A stretch of 64,000 nt of DNA from Bimastos eiseni (lineage: Eukaryota > Annelida > Clitellata > Crassiclitellata > Lumbricidae). Where the stretch lies: contig OY365809.1 in the NCBI GenBank assembly GCA_959347315.1, positions 39,831,438-39,895,437 on the forward strand, in the 5' to 3' direction. The notes under the pieces are model-generated. The model ran no database searches, was not told where the DNA came from, and saw only the letters and a program-made list of their open reading frames with translations. The position numbers were made by a program, and so were the translations under genes. Shown here piece by piece: positions 23,410-36,193 of this stretch (positions are counted from its first letter, which is position 1; every line of letters begins with the position of its first letter).

Positions 23410-25200
23410 TTCAGTCGGTCTTCAACTGTGTTAACGTAGTCAGCTTAGTTACCAGCCAACCAAATTAATCGCTCACTTGTATATATCTGAACCTGTATGA
23501 GAAGAGCCATAATCAGCATGGTTGGCACTGAGTCTTCATCATCAGTTTCAGACTCATAGCTTACGCTCTGTTACCTGAGGAAATTTACGGGTGCCTTGTT
23601 TTCGCGCACCCATCCGAGCTTGCACATCTATCTCGTGCATCGGAATTTCCACATGGATCAATGATCCCTTAGACTCACTAGATGTTTTTAATCGATTCAT
23701 CTCAACACACTCTTCTGGTTACCTAAACTTTCTTTTCTTTAGAACGGTGTTTTATTGCACTATAATATTATCAGTCATTTGATGGACACCCATCGACGGT
23801 CAATAACGCTACACCTCGTCGTTTATGATTGCGTTAATGACAGTGCGCTTGGCTCTGGATAATGAATTAACCATTTGATAACCTTGCCCTAATCCATAAA
23901 ACTTTAACTTCCTTTATAATGACAAACCTGAACGACAGCAACCAGCAATATATTTTAAGCCCACGATTCAGAAATTAATTAACTTCATCGAGGTATGTGG
24001 TATTCCACCATACTTCAGGTGGATCAATCGATAGTGACCACACGTAAGCAAACCTTGCCTCTCTACAGCTTGAGCAGCAAAAACGATAAAGCACGACCTG
24101 AACTTCTTCGTTCAGAATTTACGATGGTTTCTCAGTATCATCGTCAGGTGGACACTTTGTAACGACAGCAGCTGCATGTCTGACTGAGTGGCATATAATA
24201 GGAATACGTAGATCAAAGGACTTCCTTTATTAGCCCGTGGTCAGAAATGGTTCTATTAACTCGGTCGTTGGCAATGTTGGGTAAACAGCGATCGTGAATA
24301 AGCTGTGCTTAGCTTCAGAGTAGCGCTTCATAAATTTGGAGCTGGCGATTACGATCAACTGATTATCGCTCGATTCACAGTAAAGCTCGATTCACTTATG
24401 GCAAACGTTTTTTATGACTTCCTTCAGGTTCACTAAGTAATTATCCCAACACGGTGAAGTTACTCTTTATGCCGCGCTATGTGTAATTACGTTACATTAA
24501 AATTGTGTTATCTTATAATCTTATGATGCTTTATGTTACCAGGTGCTGTGCTAAGTTTAAGGTGAGACACAGTCACTAGATAAGATATCATTAATTTACT
24601 CAAAAATATCTATAATCTTCGTCCTTAGTTTAATAAATGCTTCCCCAGATCTCCACTGAGTAGTATGATCACGTGATGAGAAAGTCGGGGATGACAAAAG
24701 AAGAGACGGGGAGACTTGAAACTTATAAATTGAAGAAAGAAAACACTGGTAACGGAATCAAGAAGTGATGAAGGATCCGTGTGGCTGACCCCTCTGGTAT
24801 GAATTAATTAAAGTCTTAAGGAAATAATTATATACACACTGTTACACAGAGCGTATATTATGTAATATATGCTTGTAAATGAGGCTGCAGACAGCTGTAA
24901 TAGTTCATTGCTACGTGTTGTTATCAAGACATGGCTGCTGTCATGTGATGATTATTGCGAGTGTTTGTAAGTAGCCATGTAACTAAACCAGGCTCTTAAG
25001 TTGTGAATATTTGAGCAATCGTAAATATAATCCAAACCTTGGGGTCATCCACGCCCTCTACTCAACACTGCCATCTTGCGATCATTTAGAGCCAATGCTG
25101 CTCCACTGACTTCGCGATTCGGTCTTATTCAAATATTTGCAAAGCAGAAGTTTATGGAGTATACTGTTACCAGGCAAACATAGAAAACAGTCACACGCAC
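23410..25200. other. Intergenic sequence upstream of the receptor gene
   Basis: No coding exon was recognised. About 24738-24805 is a copy of a dispersed repeat containing GGATCCGTGTGGCTGACCCC; an inverted relative lies at about 28168-28240. Confidence 0.55.
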
Positions 25201-25201
25201 A

Positions 25202-25250
25202 GGTGTGTATATATATTGTATGTATATATATATATATATGTATATATATG

Positions 25251-25276
<26 letters not shown>
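25202..25276. repeat. (TA)n-rich microsatellite
   Basis: Runs of TATATA with TGTA interruptions. Confidence 0.9.
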
Positions 25277-25281
<5 letters not shown>

Positions 25282-25354
25282 TAGAATGAACAAAAAAGGC
25301 TAGAATTTCTGCATTCATGGTTTTAAAACTCATTAGTCATTAGTTGTTGTAAAA

Positions 25355-25450
25355 ACTTGGTTGGTCAGGAATTGACACGAAACCGACAACGTTAAGCTGT
25401 TTTCAGATATTTGTTAATAGGGCCTAACTATTTTCTTAATAAACATCCAA
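25355..25450. repeat. Dispersed repeat, first of two direct copies
   Basis: The segment GGTCAGGAATTGACACGAAA to AACATC is repeated at 26397-26495 in the same orientation, about 1 kb away, with scattered substitutions and small gaps. A 20-bp minisatellite begins right after this copy. Confidence 0.75.
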
Positions 25451-25453
25451 GGG

Positions 25454-25643
25454 TGTTGACGAATATAATTTTGAAGCGACGATTGTAATATTTAAGCTAC
25501 GATTGTAATATTGAAGCGACGATTATAATATTGTTGATGATTGCAATATTGTTGACGATTGTAATAATTATTAAAGTGATGACTGTAATATACTGAAGCA
25601 ACTATTGTAATATTGAAGCAACGATTGTAATATTGGAGTGATG
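25454..25643. repeat. Minisatellite, roughly 20-bp unit, about 9 copies
   Basis: Degenerate tandem copies of TTGAAGCGACGATTGTAATA, some lengthened or shortened by a few bases. Confidence 0.85.
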
Positions 25644-25869
25644 CGCATAAATGACCTGTCTGTCATATTAAGTTCAGTTAGTGCACAACCGCAAATGATA
25701 TAGTACATACTTAGTTTGTGCATATATACTATTTTATGAAAATCAGCATTAGAAGGCCTGTACTCTAGCCTTATAGTCCCTTACCAAGCTAACAATAAGG
25801 CATAGAGATGGGTGAATTTGTCAGGCGATCGGGTCGTGGGATCGAGTGAAAAAGGAAGCAGATAGCGGA

Positions 25870-26005
25870 ATAAAGAGAGAGACGGAGAGACAGAGAGACA
25901 GAGAGACAGAGAGACAGAGACAGAGACAACGAGACAGAGACACCGAGAAAGAGAGCGAGCGAGATAGACAGATAGACAGACAGAGAGCGAGAGAGAGAGT
26001 GACAG
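25870..26005. repeat. GAGACA purine-rich tract
   Basis: (GAGACAGA)n and related runs with strong strand asymmetry (purines on +). The open frames here are artefacts of composition. Confidence 0.85.
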
Positions 26006-26396
26006 GAGAAGTTGGGGGGATGACTTCCTCGCAGAAGGAAACCTTGATGGGCTGATTACAACGCACATAGGCCACTGAAGTCGCCGACGTCGAAGAAATG
26101 GACGAAGAAATTGATATATTGATCAGCTCCTTTTTTATCGGGCTTCGTGTAGTCAAGTCACGACAATCTTTGTATACATTAGTCCAAAATATCAAGGCTC
26201 ATTATATATGATACATACGTGTGTATATATATATATACATATATATATATTGCTATGTGACGTTATTGATAAATGAGATCAATGTGGTATGATAAAATAC
26301 AATATATTTATACAACGTGGTCGAAAAGAAACCGCCAGATTTTTCACGCGAGTCAGCGTGTACTTCGATGCGACCGTGTTGAAGAACAACTTCTAT

Positions 26397-26495
26397 GGAG
26401 CAGCTTGGATGGTCAGGAATTGATACGAAACCGACGACACTAAGTAGTTTTAAGATATTTGCTAGTAACTATTTCTTAATTAAACATCTGGAGAT
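26397..26495. repeat. Dispersed repeat, second direct copy
   Basis: Matches 25355-25450 (GGTCAGGAATTGATACGAAA to AACATC). Confidence 0.75.
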
Positions 26496-26967
26496 TTGGT
26501 ATACGCACGCTCAACTAAAAGCAGGCGACAACAGCTATCAATTTCTATTTGCTAAATTCAGTGTCCCTCCTTTCCTCGCCGTTTATATCGGCGAGTCCAG
26601 ACGACGGTATACCTTCCTAGGAGCTGGTCAATTATGCAGAACTATGATGAGTTTGATAGCCAACCTAGATCATCCATAAGTGTTGGAACATGCATAATTA
26701 TACAACTTAATCCATAGCATGCATCAATATATAACAATATACATTTTTTATTTTGTTCGTCTAGGAAGTAAGAAGAGTGAGACGACTTCTAGCTATTGTT
26801 AAAATGAATTTACAACCATACAGACCTACTATAACCTGCAATTTGAATTAGGTCTATATATAGTCACACATCCAGCTTCGAATGAAACGGTCGCACAAAC
26901 AGCAACGGTTCAAACTCAGAATAGACGTGGGCTTAACAGTTGAATACAGTACAATCGCCGCCTAGTC

Positions 26968-27662
26968 AGTGGCGTCACTGGGGTTGGTGTCACCCAGTGC
27001 GGTAAACTCTTGGTGTCACTCCTCTAGACTTTCACCATGGTCTTCTTCCGAGTGTTCCTGTACCATATATAATCGCATATAGTAATGTTTGTAAAATAAG
27101 TCAAAAAGTTAATAAGGACATAAGAAAGAAAACAAATTGATTGTAGTAGTAAACTACTAGTATACTATAGTATAGTAATACTAACATTTTTAAGTGGAAG
27201 CCTGCCGCTGTTTTTCTCCTTTAAAATTTATGTCCTGTCCTAATTAATTTACTTTAAAATATGTATATTTTAGTGATATTGATAAAATTATAAAATTTCG
27301 AAAAAATAATTATTTACATAAAAAACGAACCTGTAAACAACGTCTGCAATTTTCTGCAACCACGTGACTCCACACGTCATTAATTGGCGCGTTTGCAAAT
27401 GACTCACAATTTTACTTCGACTCCGAGGCTCCAAGCAGCTCTGAATCTTATTCATTTAAGCACCAGACGCTCTACATGGTGGCACCCTGTGCCTGCTCAT
27501 GTATTTAACAATGAACGGTTATGAAACCCGACTAGACAGAGCTATGTCTGCTTTGTCAAATTTGCAATTTTTTTATTTTGGTGTCACTCCTTGATGGTGT
27601 CACCCCTTGATGGTGTCACCCGGTGCGGCCCGAACCCCCCGCACCCCCTAGTGACGCCCCTG
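26968..27662. mobile_element. Non-autonomous hAT element, 695 bp, perfect 8-bp target duplication
   Basis: The left end is CAGTGGCGTCACTGGGG. The right end, read inward on the other strand, is CAGGGGCGTCACTAGGGGG, matching at 15 of the first 17 bases. The flanks are identical 8-mers, CGCCTAGT at 26960-26967 and 27663-27670, the hallmark of hAT insertion. The termini carry repeated TGGTGTCACC motifs. There is no transposase frame inside, so it would need a source elsewhere. The intact duplication suggests a fairly young insertion. Confidence 0.9.
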
Positions 27663-28742
27663 CGCCTAGTGCCTACGTATCGGAAACTAAAGTGTGAGCG
27701 GAATAAGTTTTAACCTAAGAATGGGAATACATGAGATCACTAGAAACGTATCCTGCGCAAAATCCGGTTTGAAGTTAATAGTAGTTTCAGGTTAGCGACA
27801 CTGTGTGATCACAAAGATCATTGGTGTTGCCCTCCTCCTTCAAACAGACCTGGGACTGGCACAGTCAGGGCACGAGCAGTGGAGGGGTTTAAAGTTTATA
27901 CAGAAGGGCTACTCTATAATCTATAGAACCTCGGAAACATTCTTCTTGACAATAAGTGGACGTGTGTGAGGTTAAGGATTGTAAGCCGCTCCTAACATTA
28001 TAATATGTAGGCCTATGCACATAGTCGGGTAGATGCGCGTGGAAAGTATGCCTATAGCTCATTTTGCATAAGTATATACTAAACAGTACACACTCATATA
28101 CATATAATATATACATATACATATAATTATATATATATATATAATTCAGGCTTGAATTAATCCATCAAAGGGAAAAGGGTTCAACCACACGGATCCTTCT
28201 TCTCCAATTGACTGTCACCAGTGTCTTCCTTTTTGACATAGTAGGCGGCTATATAGGCCTATAATATGCTTAACATCAGCACAAGGTATATTTCCTGCAC
28301 TTATTAAATGTGTCTATAGATATCCTGCAGCGATCGAGATCAGTCTCTCTTATAATCTTGACTTTTCATTGAGTATACCCTACATTGAAACAAATATTTC
28401 TATAATTCAACTGATGAATTTGCCCATTTTAATAGAGGAAGGTCAAAAGCAGAAAATTTTGCGCAGAAACGCGAAAAGATTATTAGCCTAACATATTAGC
28501 CTAATTTTCACATAATGTTACACGACCATTCACTGTTGCACATAACGCAAGCTAGGTTCTAATATTACTCAGATATAGAGGTCGCGGATCCGAATAGAGT
28601 ATTCTTGCTTCTGCTAAGGCACGAAAATACTTACACGTTTGACTGTTGACTCTACAACATGTTAGAAAGAAGCATATTACTTGTTTAGACGCCTCTGTAG
28701 AAGCATCTGGTGAGCGATGCACCGTTTGTCTCAGAGATCATT

Positions 28743-29040
28743 CGTAGGGCCCCGTGGTTTATGCGATTATGCCATTTCGCAATTTTTAGCATCAGTCGGC
28801 GGTTTTCGCATAAATTCCTAAATGGAAAGTGTTCGTAAATTATTGCATAAAGTTCGGAAATTTCGGTCAGTGACTGGCTCTAATTGGCTTGTCTAGGCCA
28901 TTATTAGCCTATAGAAGCTATAGTTTACAGACCAGACGACTTAATTGTTGCTGACAAGGACCCGTGGTTTATGTGATTAGGCTAATTTTCGCACAATTTA
29001 CGAAATAGTTTCGCATAATCCACAGTGGCCTAATCATTCG
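28743..29040. repeat. Repeated arms of a possible MITE
   Basis: CCCGTGGTTTATGCGATTA near 28750 is repeated directly near 28970 (CCCGTGGTTTATGTGATTAG). A reverse-complement relative lies near 29013-29030 (TTTCGCATAATCCACAGTGG). Direct plus inverted copies suggest a short transposon or a duplicated end. No clean target duplication was found. Confidence 0.45.
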
Positions 29041-29726
29041 CCCGAGGCGCAAACGAAGCCACGGTACCAGATCGACAGGATACAGTTTGAAACCTTACAA
29101 TTTTCGCCGTTAGCTGTAGTCAACATCGATTGAGGCCTTGTGTGTTATCAATCAGGCGCAATAGAAGTCAATAAGATTTGATTGGATTGGAATGGATCAG
29201 TAGTGGATTAGGACTGGATTATTATGTTACAATGGAGGGTTGAGCGAACCCTGTAAGTAGCGCAGTATCCCGTGAGCCATCACGTGAACACGGTTGTGTG
29301 TTCTATGGTTTAAATTACTCGATTATCTGACCTAAGTTCTCTGTCTTTGCAACAGTGCTGTTGGCAGCGTCATTGGGTCAGTTCGCATGTATACAGGAGT
29401 TCATCATAGTCAGAGCAGACTCGATGCTCCTCCGGTCAATGCGGTTGCATGCCATGGATGCAACGCACTACCATCGTCTCTTATTCAAGGCAGAGCGTCA
29501 ACTCTTCTCAGAAAACGTTCTGATCTTCTAAACGTCTCAGATTGATGCATCATTTGTTACTTGCAGGCAGACACACGACCATAGGTTTCAATGTTGATCA
29601 GTGCAGTCACTTCTATTTGTTATTTATATCCTCTTCAGTACCAGAACATAAGAAGCGATGTTGCTTACATAGTTCAAGCAACGACCAAAGATTCCACGAG
29701 GAGGTCTTGACAATTGCTGTGCAGCC

Positions 29727-31835
29727 ATGACTGGGAACCGTTTCGCTTCTTTAAGCATCGTATCCTACGTCTTTACGATCACACTGCAGTCCGCATACAA
29801 CCTTCTGCACACCGGTACGTTTTGGAAGTTGATGCATACAACAATTCTCGCATTTATTATTTTTCTATAGAGTGCTGTTTTATTACAATTTACAAGACCC
29901 AATCGATGGTACAATGTACTTCGTATTTCAGGTTACTCTTGAGAAAGAGAGACTGGCACATAAAGAGCTGGAGACAGAGACAGAGACTGAGACAGATGGA
30001 GAAATACAGAGAGAGAGATACAGACAGTGACAGAAATATGTTTTGGAAGCTAGACAAAAGCAGAATAGTATATGTATGTATTGCACATGTACACTTTGTA
30101 CATGTACACTTTGTACATGTATGCAATTTCCTGTTAAACGTAATGAAGTGTATTAGTGTTGTCGAGTTTCGCTTAGTCTAACCATTTTAAACTCCAAGTC
30201 CTATCTGATCTAATTTCATCTGATCTTAACTTTGTTTGATTTAACGTATTCCAGTCTTTTATAGACATTTTAAATCCAAGTCAATTTCCGCTTCAAACTG
30301 CATTGATCGTCTTGGTTTAATCCTATGATGACGAACGTGTGCTGAAATGCACGAAAAAATCTATGCAGCTCGTCGTTAAGTGATTCTAAAGTCAATTTGT
30401 GTAATTATTCTACCAGTTGAATTCAGTTGATTCTCTTCCTCCCTTTCGATGAAAATTACATAAATCGATGGCACACCAAGACTTCATTCCATACATCTTC
30501 CCATGATGAACATTCAATAATGAAACGTTGTCGCTATTGAAGCCTCTTCTTCTGGAGTGGATCACTATCCACATTATGGCTCTATCGTCACCAGATAAAT
30601 ATACTTCCACGTCCATTAACGAACCTGCTATGGAACTGTAAGTATGTGCCTGAATTATCAATAGGTAGTGTTGAATACCTACTGCATAGTATCTCTCTTT
30701 CCCATTCCTTGTCTATCTCTGTAAACATATTTTTCTATTCGTCTCAGTCAGTCAATCAGCCGTTTGTATGTATGTGTCTGTCTGTAGGCCTACATGTCTG
30801 TCTGTCTGTCTGTCTGTCCATCAGTCACTTATTTAGTAAAAGTGAATCTTCGGCTTAGAGTGAGAATTTCACTGATTATGTTTAGGTCTTGGAAGTCAAG
30901 ATGAGGTGCGTCTGGTGGAGTATCTCTTCCAAAGCCAGGGATACAATCCGCTGATTCGTCCGGTTCATAACCTCAGCGATACAATCACCATCAGATTTGG
31001 CCTCGCAATGATTCAACTCATCAACGTGGTATGCACACATCTCCAGTTCTCAGAAAACGAATATCCGTATCACAAAGGTTTAATATGCATTACCATTGTA
31101 AAGTAAAGTCAAATTCCTCCACTGTCCGCGCTCTGACAGTGCCAGTCCCAAGCCAATGATCTATGTTATCGCACAGTATCGTTAAGCTGTGAATAGTCAT
31201 CCGTCTTTAACAGCAGACTGCCACGAGATTCGTGTGTACAGACATATTCCTCACGTTGCATGCTATATATATATATATATATATATTCTTACTTTGGCCT
31301 TTATACATGACATGTGTTGTGCATTTTGAGAATGTCGCTATAGAAGTCACTAGAATGGACTAGATCTGATTATATTAAGATTAACTTCGATTGAGCCTCT
31401 GCTTTCAGAGTTCAATTCCAACTACACAGAGTACACAATTCGATAGTCACACTTCTTGTTAAGATATATAAAGCAGCAATCGGACGCAATAACTAGACGC
31501 TTTTCTTGGATTGCTGAAGTTGTATTTTCGCCGCAGTCGGCAGATCCTCAAGTTCAGGAACGACGCCTCAGAGGACTTCTGCAGATGGAAGATAAGCCCT
31601 TGAGCGATTGCTTTAAAAGGTCTCAATACGTTGCATACAACAGATAAAAACTGACGAATTTGTGCACACAGCGACGTTGCCCTAAACAAATAAAATTAGA
31701 CTTAAATCCGTGGGACGTGATTGTCACAAAAGGTATCCAATGATCAGACGAAACCCGGGTCGTCAAGATCCGCCAAACGATTGGGTCTATATCTCTAATC
31801 GATATACCTACATACGGCTGTTAGCCCATGACGAT

Positions 31836-31866
<31 letters not shown>

Positions 31867-34800
31867 ATGATGCTGATGATGCTGATGCTGATAATAATGC
31901 TGCTTTTGCTGCTGATGATGATGACTGTGACGATGACGACAATCTGTATTCTACTAGCTTAAAGACTGTTTGGTCATAATGACAGTGAGCTTATAGGATT
32001 TCATTGATAAAGTTGACCCTAAAAGTATGCATACTTTAAGAACTCACGCAGGTCTAAATTATTCAATGATCTGATCTTTCAAATGCATCGTACACCTCTC
32101 GTCATATGCATTAAATATGGCACGATGTGCACTGCCAGCTACGGTTCACACAACGGAACCAGCTTGTTGAAAATTGCATTATGTAATGTAATGCAATATA
32201 ATGTAACTCTTCGAAAATGTCTTAGCGCCCTAACGGTGCCCCGTCAGGGAGATCAGCTTGTTCACCGGCGCTATACGAAATCAGGTCCGGATTGGAATAA
32301 AGACATTACATTAATTCCTTGTATACCTTTCATCCTCAAATGCGGTTCCATTAATTACTTTTGATCTGTAACATGTAGGTGTCGTGTAAAGACTACTCAC
32401 AGTTGAGACTCAATATGCTACATTTCACTGTACATAGTAGACCATAATATCATCGTCATCAGTTCCTGACGCCAGCCACTTGACGGCGATGGGTACGAAC
32501 AAACGATATCCATTGTCCACGGTTATTTATCAAGTCCATTGCTGCCCTCAGCGTCAGTCCAAGTGTCGTTATGTCCTCATTAATATTATCTATCCAGGGT
32601 AGTCTTGGTCTGCTTTTGCTTCTATTGGCATAGCCTATGCATAGATGTCGGCATATATATATATATATATATATGCTATGATGTGGCGCCTTGTATAGGT
32701 CTACATAGCTGAAGGGCATCATCAACCACCATCTACCACATTTAAGTGTAGATGCAAACATGCGAAAACACAGAGATCCTAGTAATACGCATAGAGGCAT
32801 AAATTCAGCTGAATTATACAATTCAGTTTGCGGTTTCGTTTTCTCCTTCTCGGTTTATTGCGTCTTCATTCGCCCCGTTTGATCTGCGCTACGCAGTCGA
32901 ACGGAGTGCAACATTAGAGGCTAGATCGTCGATAATTCTTTCATGAACACGTAGGACCTAAGACGTTGCCATCCATCTATTTCTATTTTGCTGCATTAAT
33001 ACGGAACTGAGACGACTGAACCGGATTCAATACATAAAAATATATACACTATTGCATAGCACTGAATATACAATATGTGCTAAATATATTAAGACCCATA
33101 TATATATATATATATATTTTCAGCCAATACATAGTTGCTTACTTCTATCCCATTCACGTATGCAACCAATGTATACACCTCTGTTTATGCAAGCCTATGT
33201 GCATGTTCCTATAACTTATGCCAACATATAAAGGGGAAATATTATTGGACTGTATATATATGATGAAGCATTATTACAAAATATGAACACATTAGGCCTG
33301 TGCTATATATACTGTCAATGAAAATAAGCTACGTAGTCGATTTGTAACATGTTATATAACTCTAAACCACTAGACTTATTACTTTACATTAAATTGTTAA
33401 TATTTGCATTCACACAAATTAAAACAGCGAATGTTTTAGAAATTGAAGGCCAAGCAAGATATGACTGAGTCAGGTATTTCCTCTCATATAAACCTGTTGA
33501 TTAGGCCATTTGTTAGGCTCTGCTTAAAATCAGTTGACTTCGGCTAATAAGGTAGACTAAGTTACTTCATGCGCAAGCAGGTGGCGAATAAACTCGCATT
33601 CATTAAAATGCTCACTTTGGTTTAGATTAAAGTTAGGCCTCTAATAAATTTATATGAGACCTAAATAACCTTTGAAATATATAGATTTCATTAAAGATAT
33701 TGTCTCAAATATTATATGATTCGAATCGATTAAATCAGTCATTCAAAATTGCAGAACCTCTTGCAGACCTATACTACGCAAATGACTGTAAATTTACGGT
33801 AACGATAGAAATTGTAACGGTTTATACAAGAGATATCCGAAGAACTCAACATCAGGAAGAACACTGTCTCGAAGCAATAATCGTCTCCGACCCGAATTAG
33901 CATTTTTATTAATCAAGGTTACTGTCAATGTTCCCCCTAAGCTGTGCGCATTTGCTAGCACACACGGGCCGTGGAGCCAGCGCACACAAGAATTTAGTGT
34001 GCCCACACAAATAGGCCTGCATGCCTACCTTACTCCGGAAACTTTGGTTCCTTGGCTGATGCCTCCCCTTATTAATCCTTAGAGAAAGGACTTTTCAATC
34101 CAAATTACCATTTCAATTATTTAAGGTTACCACTTACTATAACTATTCAGTGTTGGGATTGCTACACATTTCATAACTAGATAGGCAAATTAGGCATCCT
34201 AGTTTGTTTTCATTTAAGCGTCAACGCGAGGCAAACATAAAATCTGTCAGATCATGCTTCTGTAACGACTTGCGGTTTTGTTGCAAGAAGCAATCACTTG
34301 GAGTCTCCACGCTCAACGCAATTTGACGCTTTCGAAATATGAAACTTGACCTCTTCAGTTGCGGCGTCAATAAACTGAGGAACCATTTACGAAATTACGA
34401 CTGCAATATAAAGAAGGTCGTATACCTCTTACTCGCTCCTGTACTTCAGGTCGGCTTGCGGTGACTTTTGGGACTTAAGGGGCAAAATAAAACCAGATTG
34501 GTTTTCAGCGGCAGAGCGAATATATATGTATCTTACGCTGTTAGTGATTTAGACGTCACAACCCGTCGTCACCTCAATCCCCTCAATGCAGTCGATGTTT
34601 CGCTCATAATCGACTCAATCGAGTGCTTATTTCATTGCTGCCATATTAGTTTCGTTCACGTGACTAGCTTTAATCTCTCCCTGCGCTATGAACGAACGGA
34701 CATTACAGACATGCAGTATTCTGTTACTCCTACTACAGCGTTCCCTAGGGTAATCAGTTAGCCCTACTGGATAATAATGAGCTTATTGGTAGAGGACGAT

Positions 34801-36156
34801 TTCACTTACAGACCCAACGGGCATAAATTCCTACAGACCCCTAGCGGTATACAGTCTATAAAATTTTATGCCAGTTGAGTCTGTATTTGAAATAGTTGGC
34901 TCATGATACGCTGCAGCTGTTGCTGTCAAAGAACAAAAGAACTGTGTACTTCTGTGCCAAATCAATTATGCTTGCGCATTTTATAAGTATACACACAGAC
35001 GTCTGCAAATGTGTATGTCATTTAATGATGTCCGAGGATGGTATACAGTTTATTTCCATTGTCCTCCAATTCCAATCCCCCACCTATTTCCCAACCCTTT
35101 CCACACCCACTCCCTTTTCCTCTCGTCTCCTTTTTCACAACATCTTCGCATCACCTCTCCTACTCTCCTACCTTTCTTTTTGTGCCCTTTTCTTCTTCTC
35201 CTTCTCCTCTCCATACCTCCTTGCCACCCAATCAGCGGAACTTCCCATTTCCTTTTCCATTCCCTTTCGCCTCCTCCATCTCTTCCTCGACCTCCTTCTC
35301 CTCTGTACAGTAGAAATATTTAGCCTATACCAGCTATCATGCAGCAGCATGTTTTAGTTAAGGTTATTTAATTCAATGATTGTTGCCATAATTTATGTAC
35401 CAATTACGTTTGAGAAGTGTTGTGACAACCCATCTTCCTTTGAGTTGTAACGAATACTGAAGTAGCATCGCCTACCTTTATTGATAACCATAAGAAGCCT
35501 TACACAGCGGACATAGGTCCCTTCAGGTTGACTTTTTGTGCTCAACGATGAACCATTCTTATTAAGGGCCATCCATATATTACATAAGTAAAAAATCGGA
35601 TTTTCGGACCCCCTCCCCTGTTGCACCGCGTACATTCTGTGGACCTCTCCCCCATGCGTACGTACATTTGAGCTCTTACCCCCATTGCAAAGGTGAAATA
35701 GCTGAAAACATCTATAAGACATTGATTTTACCACAGGCAATTTATTTTTTAAGCATCATATTTAACAGCTTAAATTTGTTAACTACACTAACAATTAGAA
35801 ATTAGAAAACAATTAGAAACCGTTTTAATGCTACATAAAATTGATTAAGCAGGAATATAGTCTGCGATTTTCTGTGACAGTTCTGTGACAGGAATATAGT
35901 CTGTGACAGTTCTGATTTTCATATTCTGTATTGTGGACGTCATCATTAGACAATTATATTTGCGTACGTACATATTTTCGGGACCTCCTTGCCCCCCTCC
36001 CTACCCACCATACGTGCCCGTACGCAAAATGGCCGAAATTTGAACACCCTCCCCTCGCTGCGTACGTAATATATGGACGGTCCCTTATTATTTAAGACAT
36101 GGAATTATTGAATTGCAAGGGGTTCAGCTGTTTTGGAAACAATACAAAATTGATTG

Positions 36157-36193
<37 letters not shown>

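Noticed and set aside
22827..23468. Serine/glutamine/valine repeat proteins in three frames
   Set aside because: The (TCAG)n array is open in all registers; the same applies to the minus-strand frame at 38398-38781.
29300..29430. Alternative leader exon for the receptor (FATVLLAASLG)
   Set aside because: Hydrophobic, but an in-frame stop lies just upstream and there is no ATG; the exon at 29727 fits phase and context better.
34896..35357. Pro/Leu/Ser-rich frames
   Set aside because: They fall in a pyrimidine-rich tract and are open in overlapping registers, so composition explains them.
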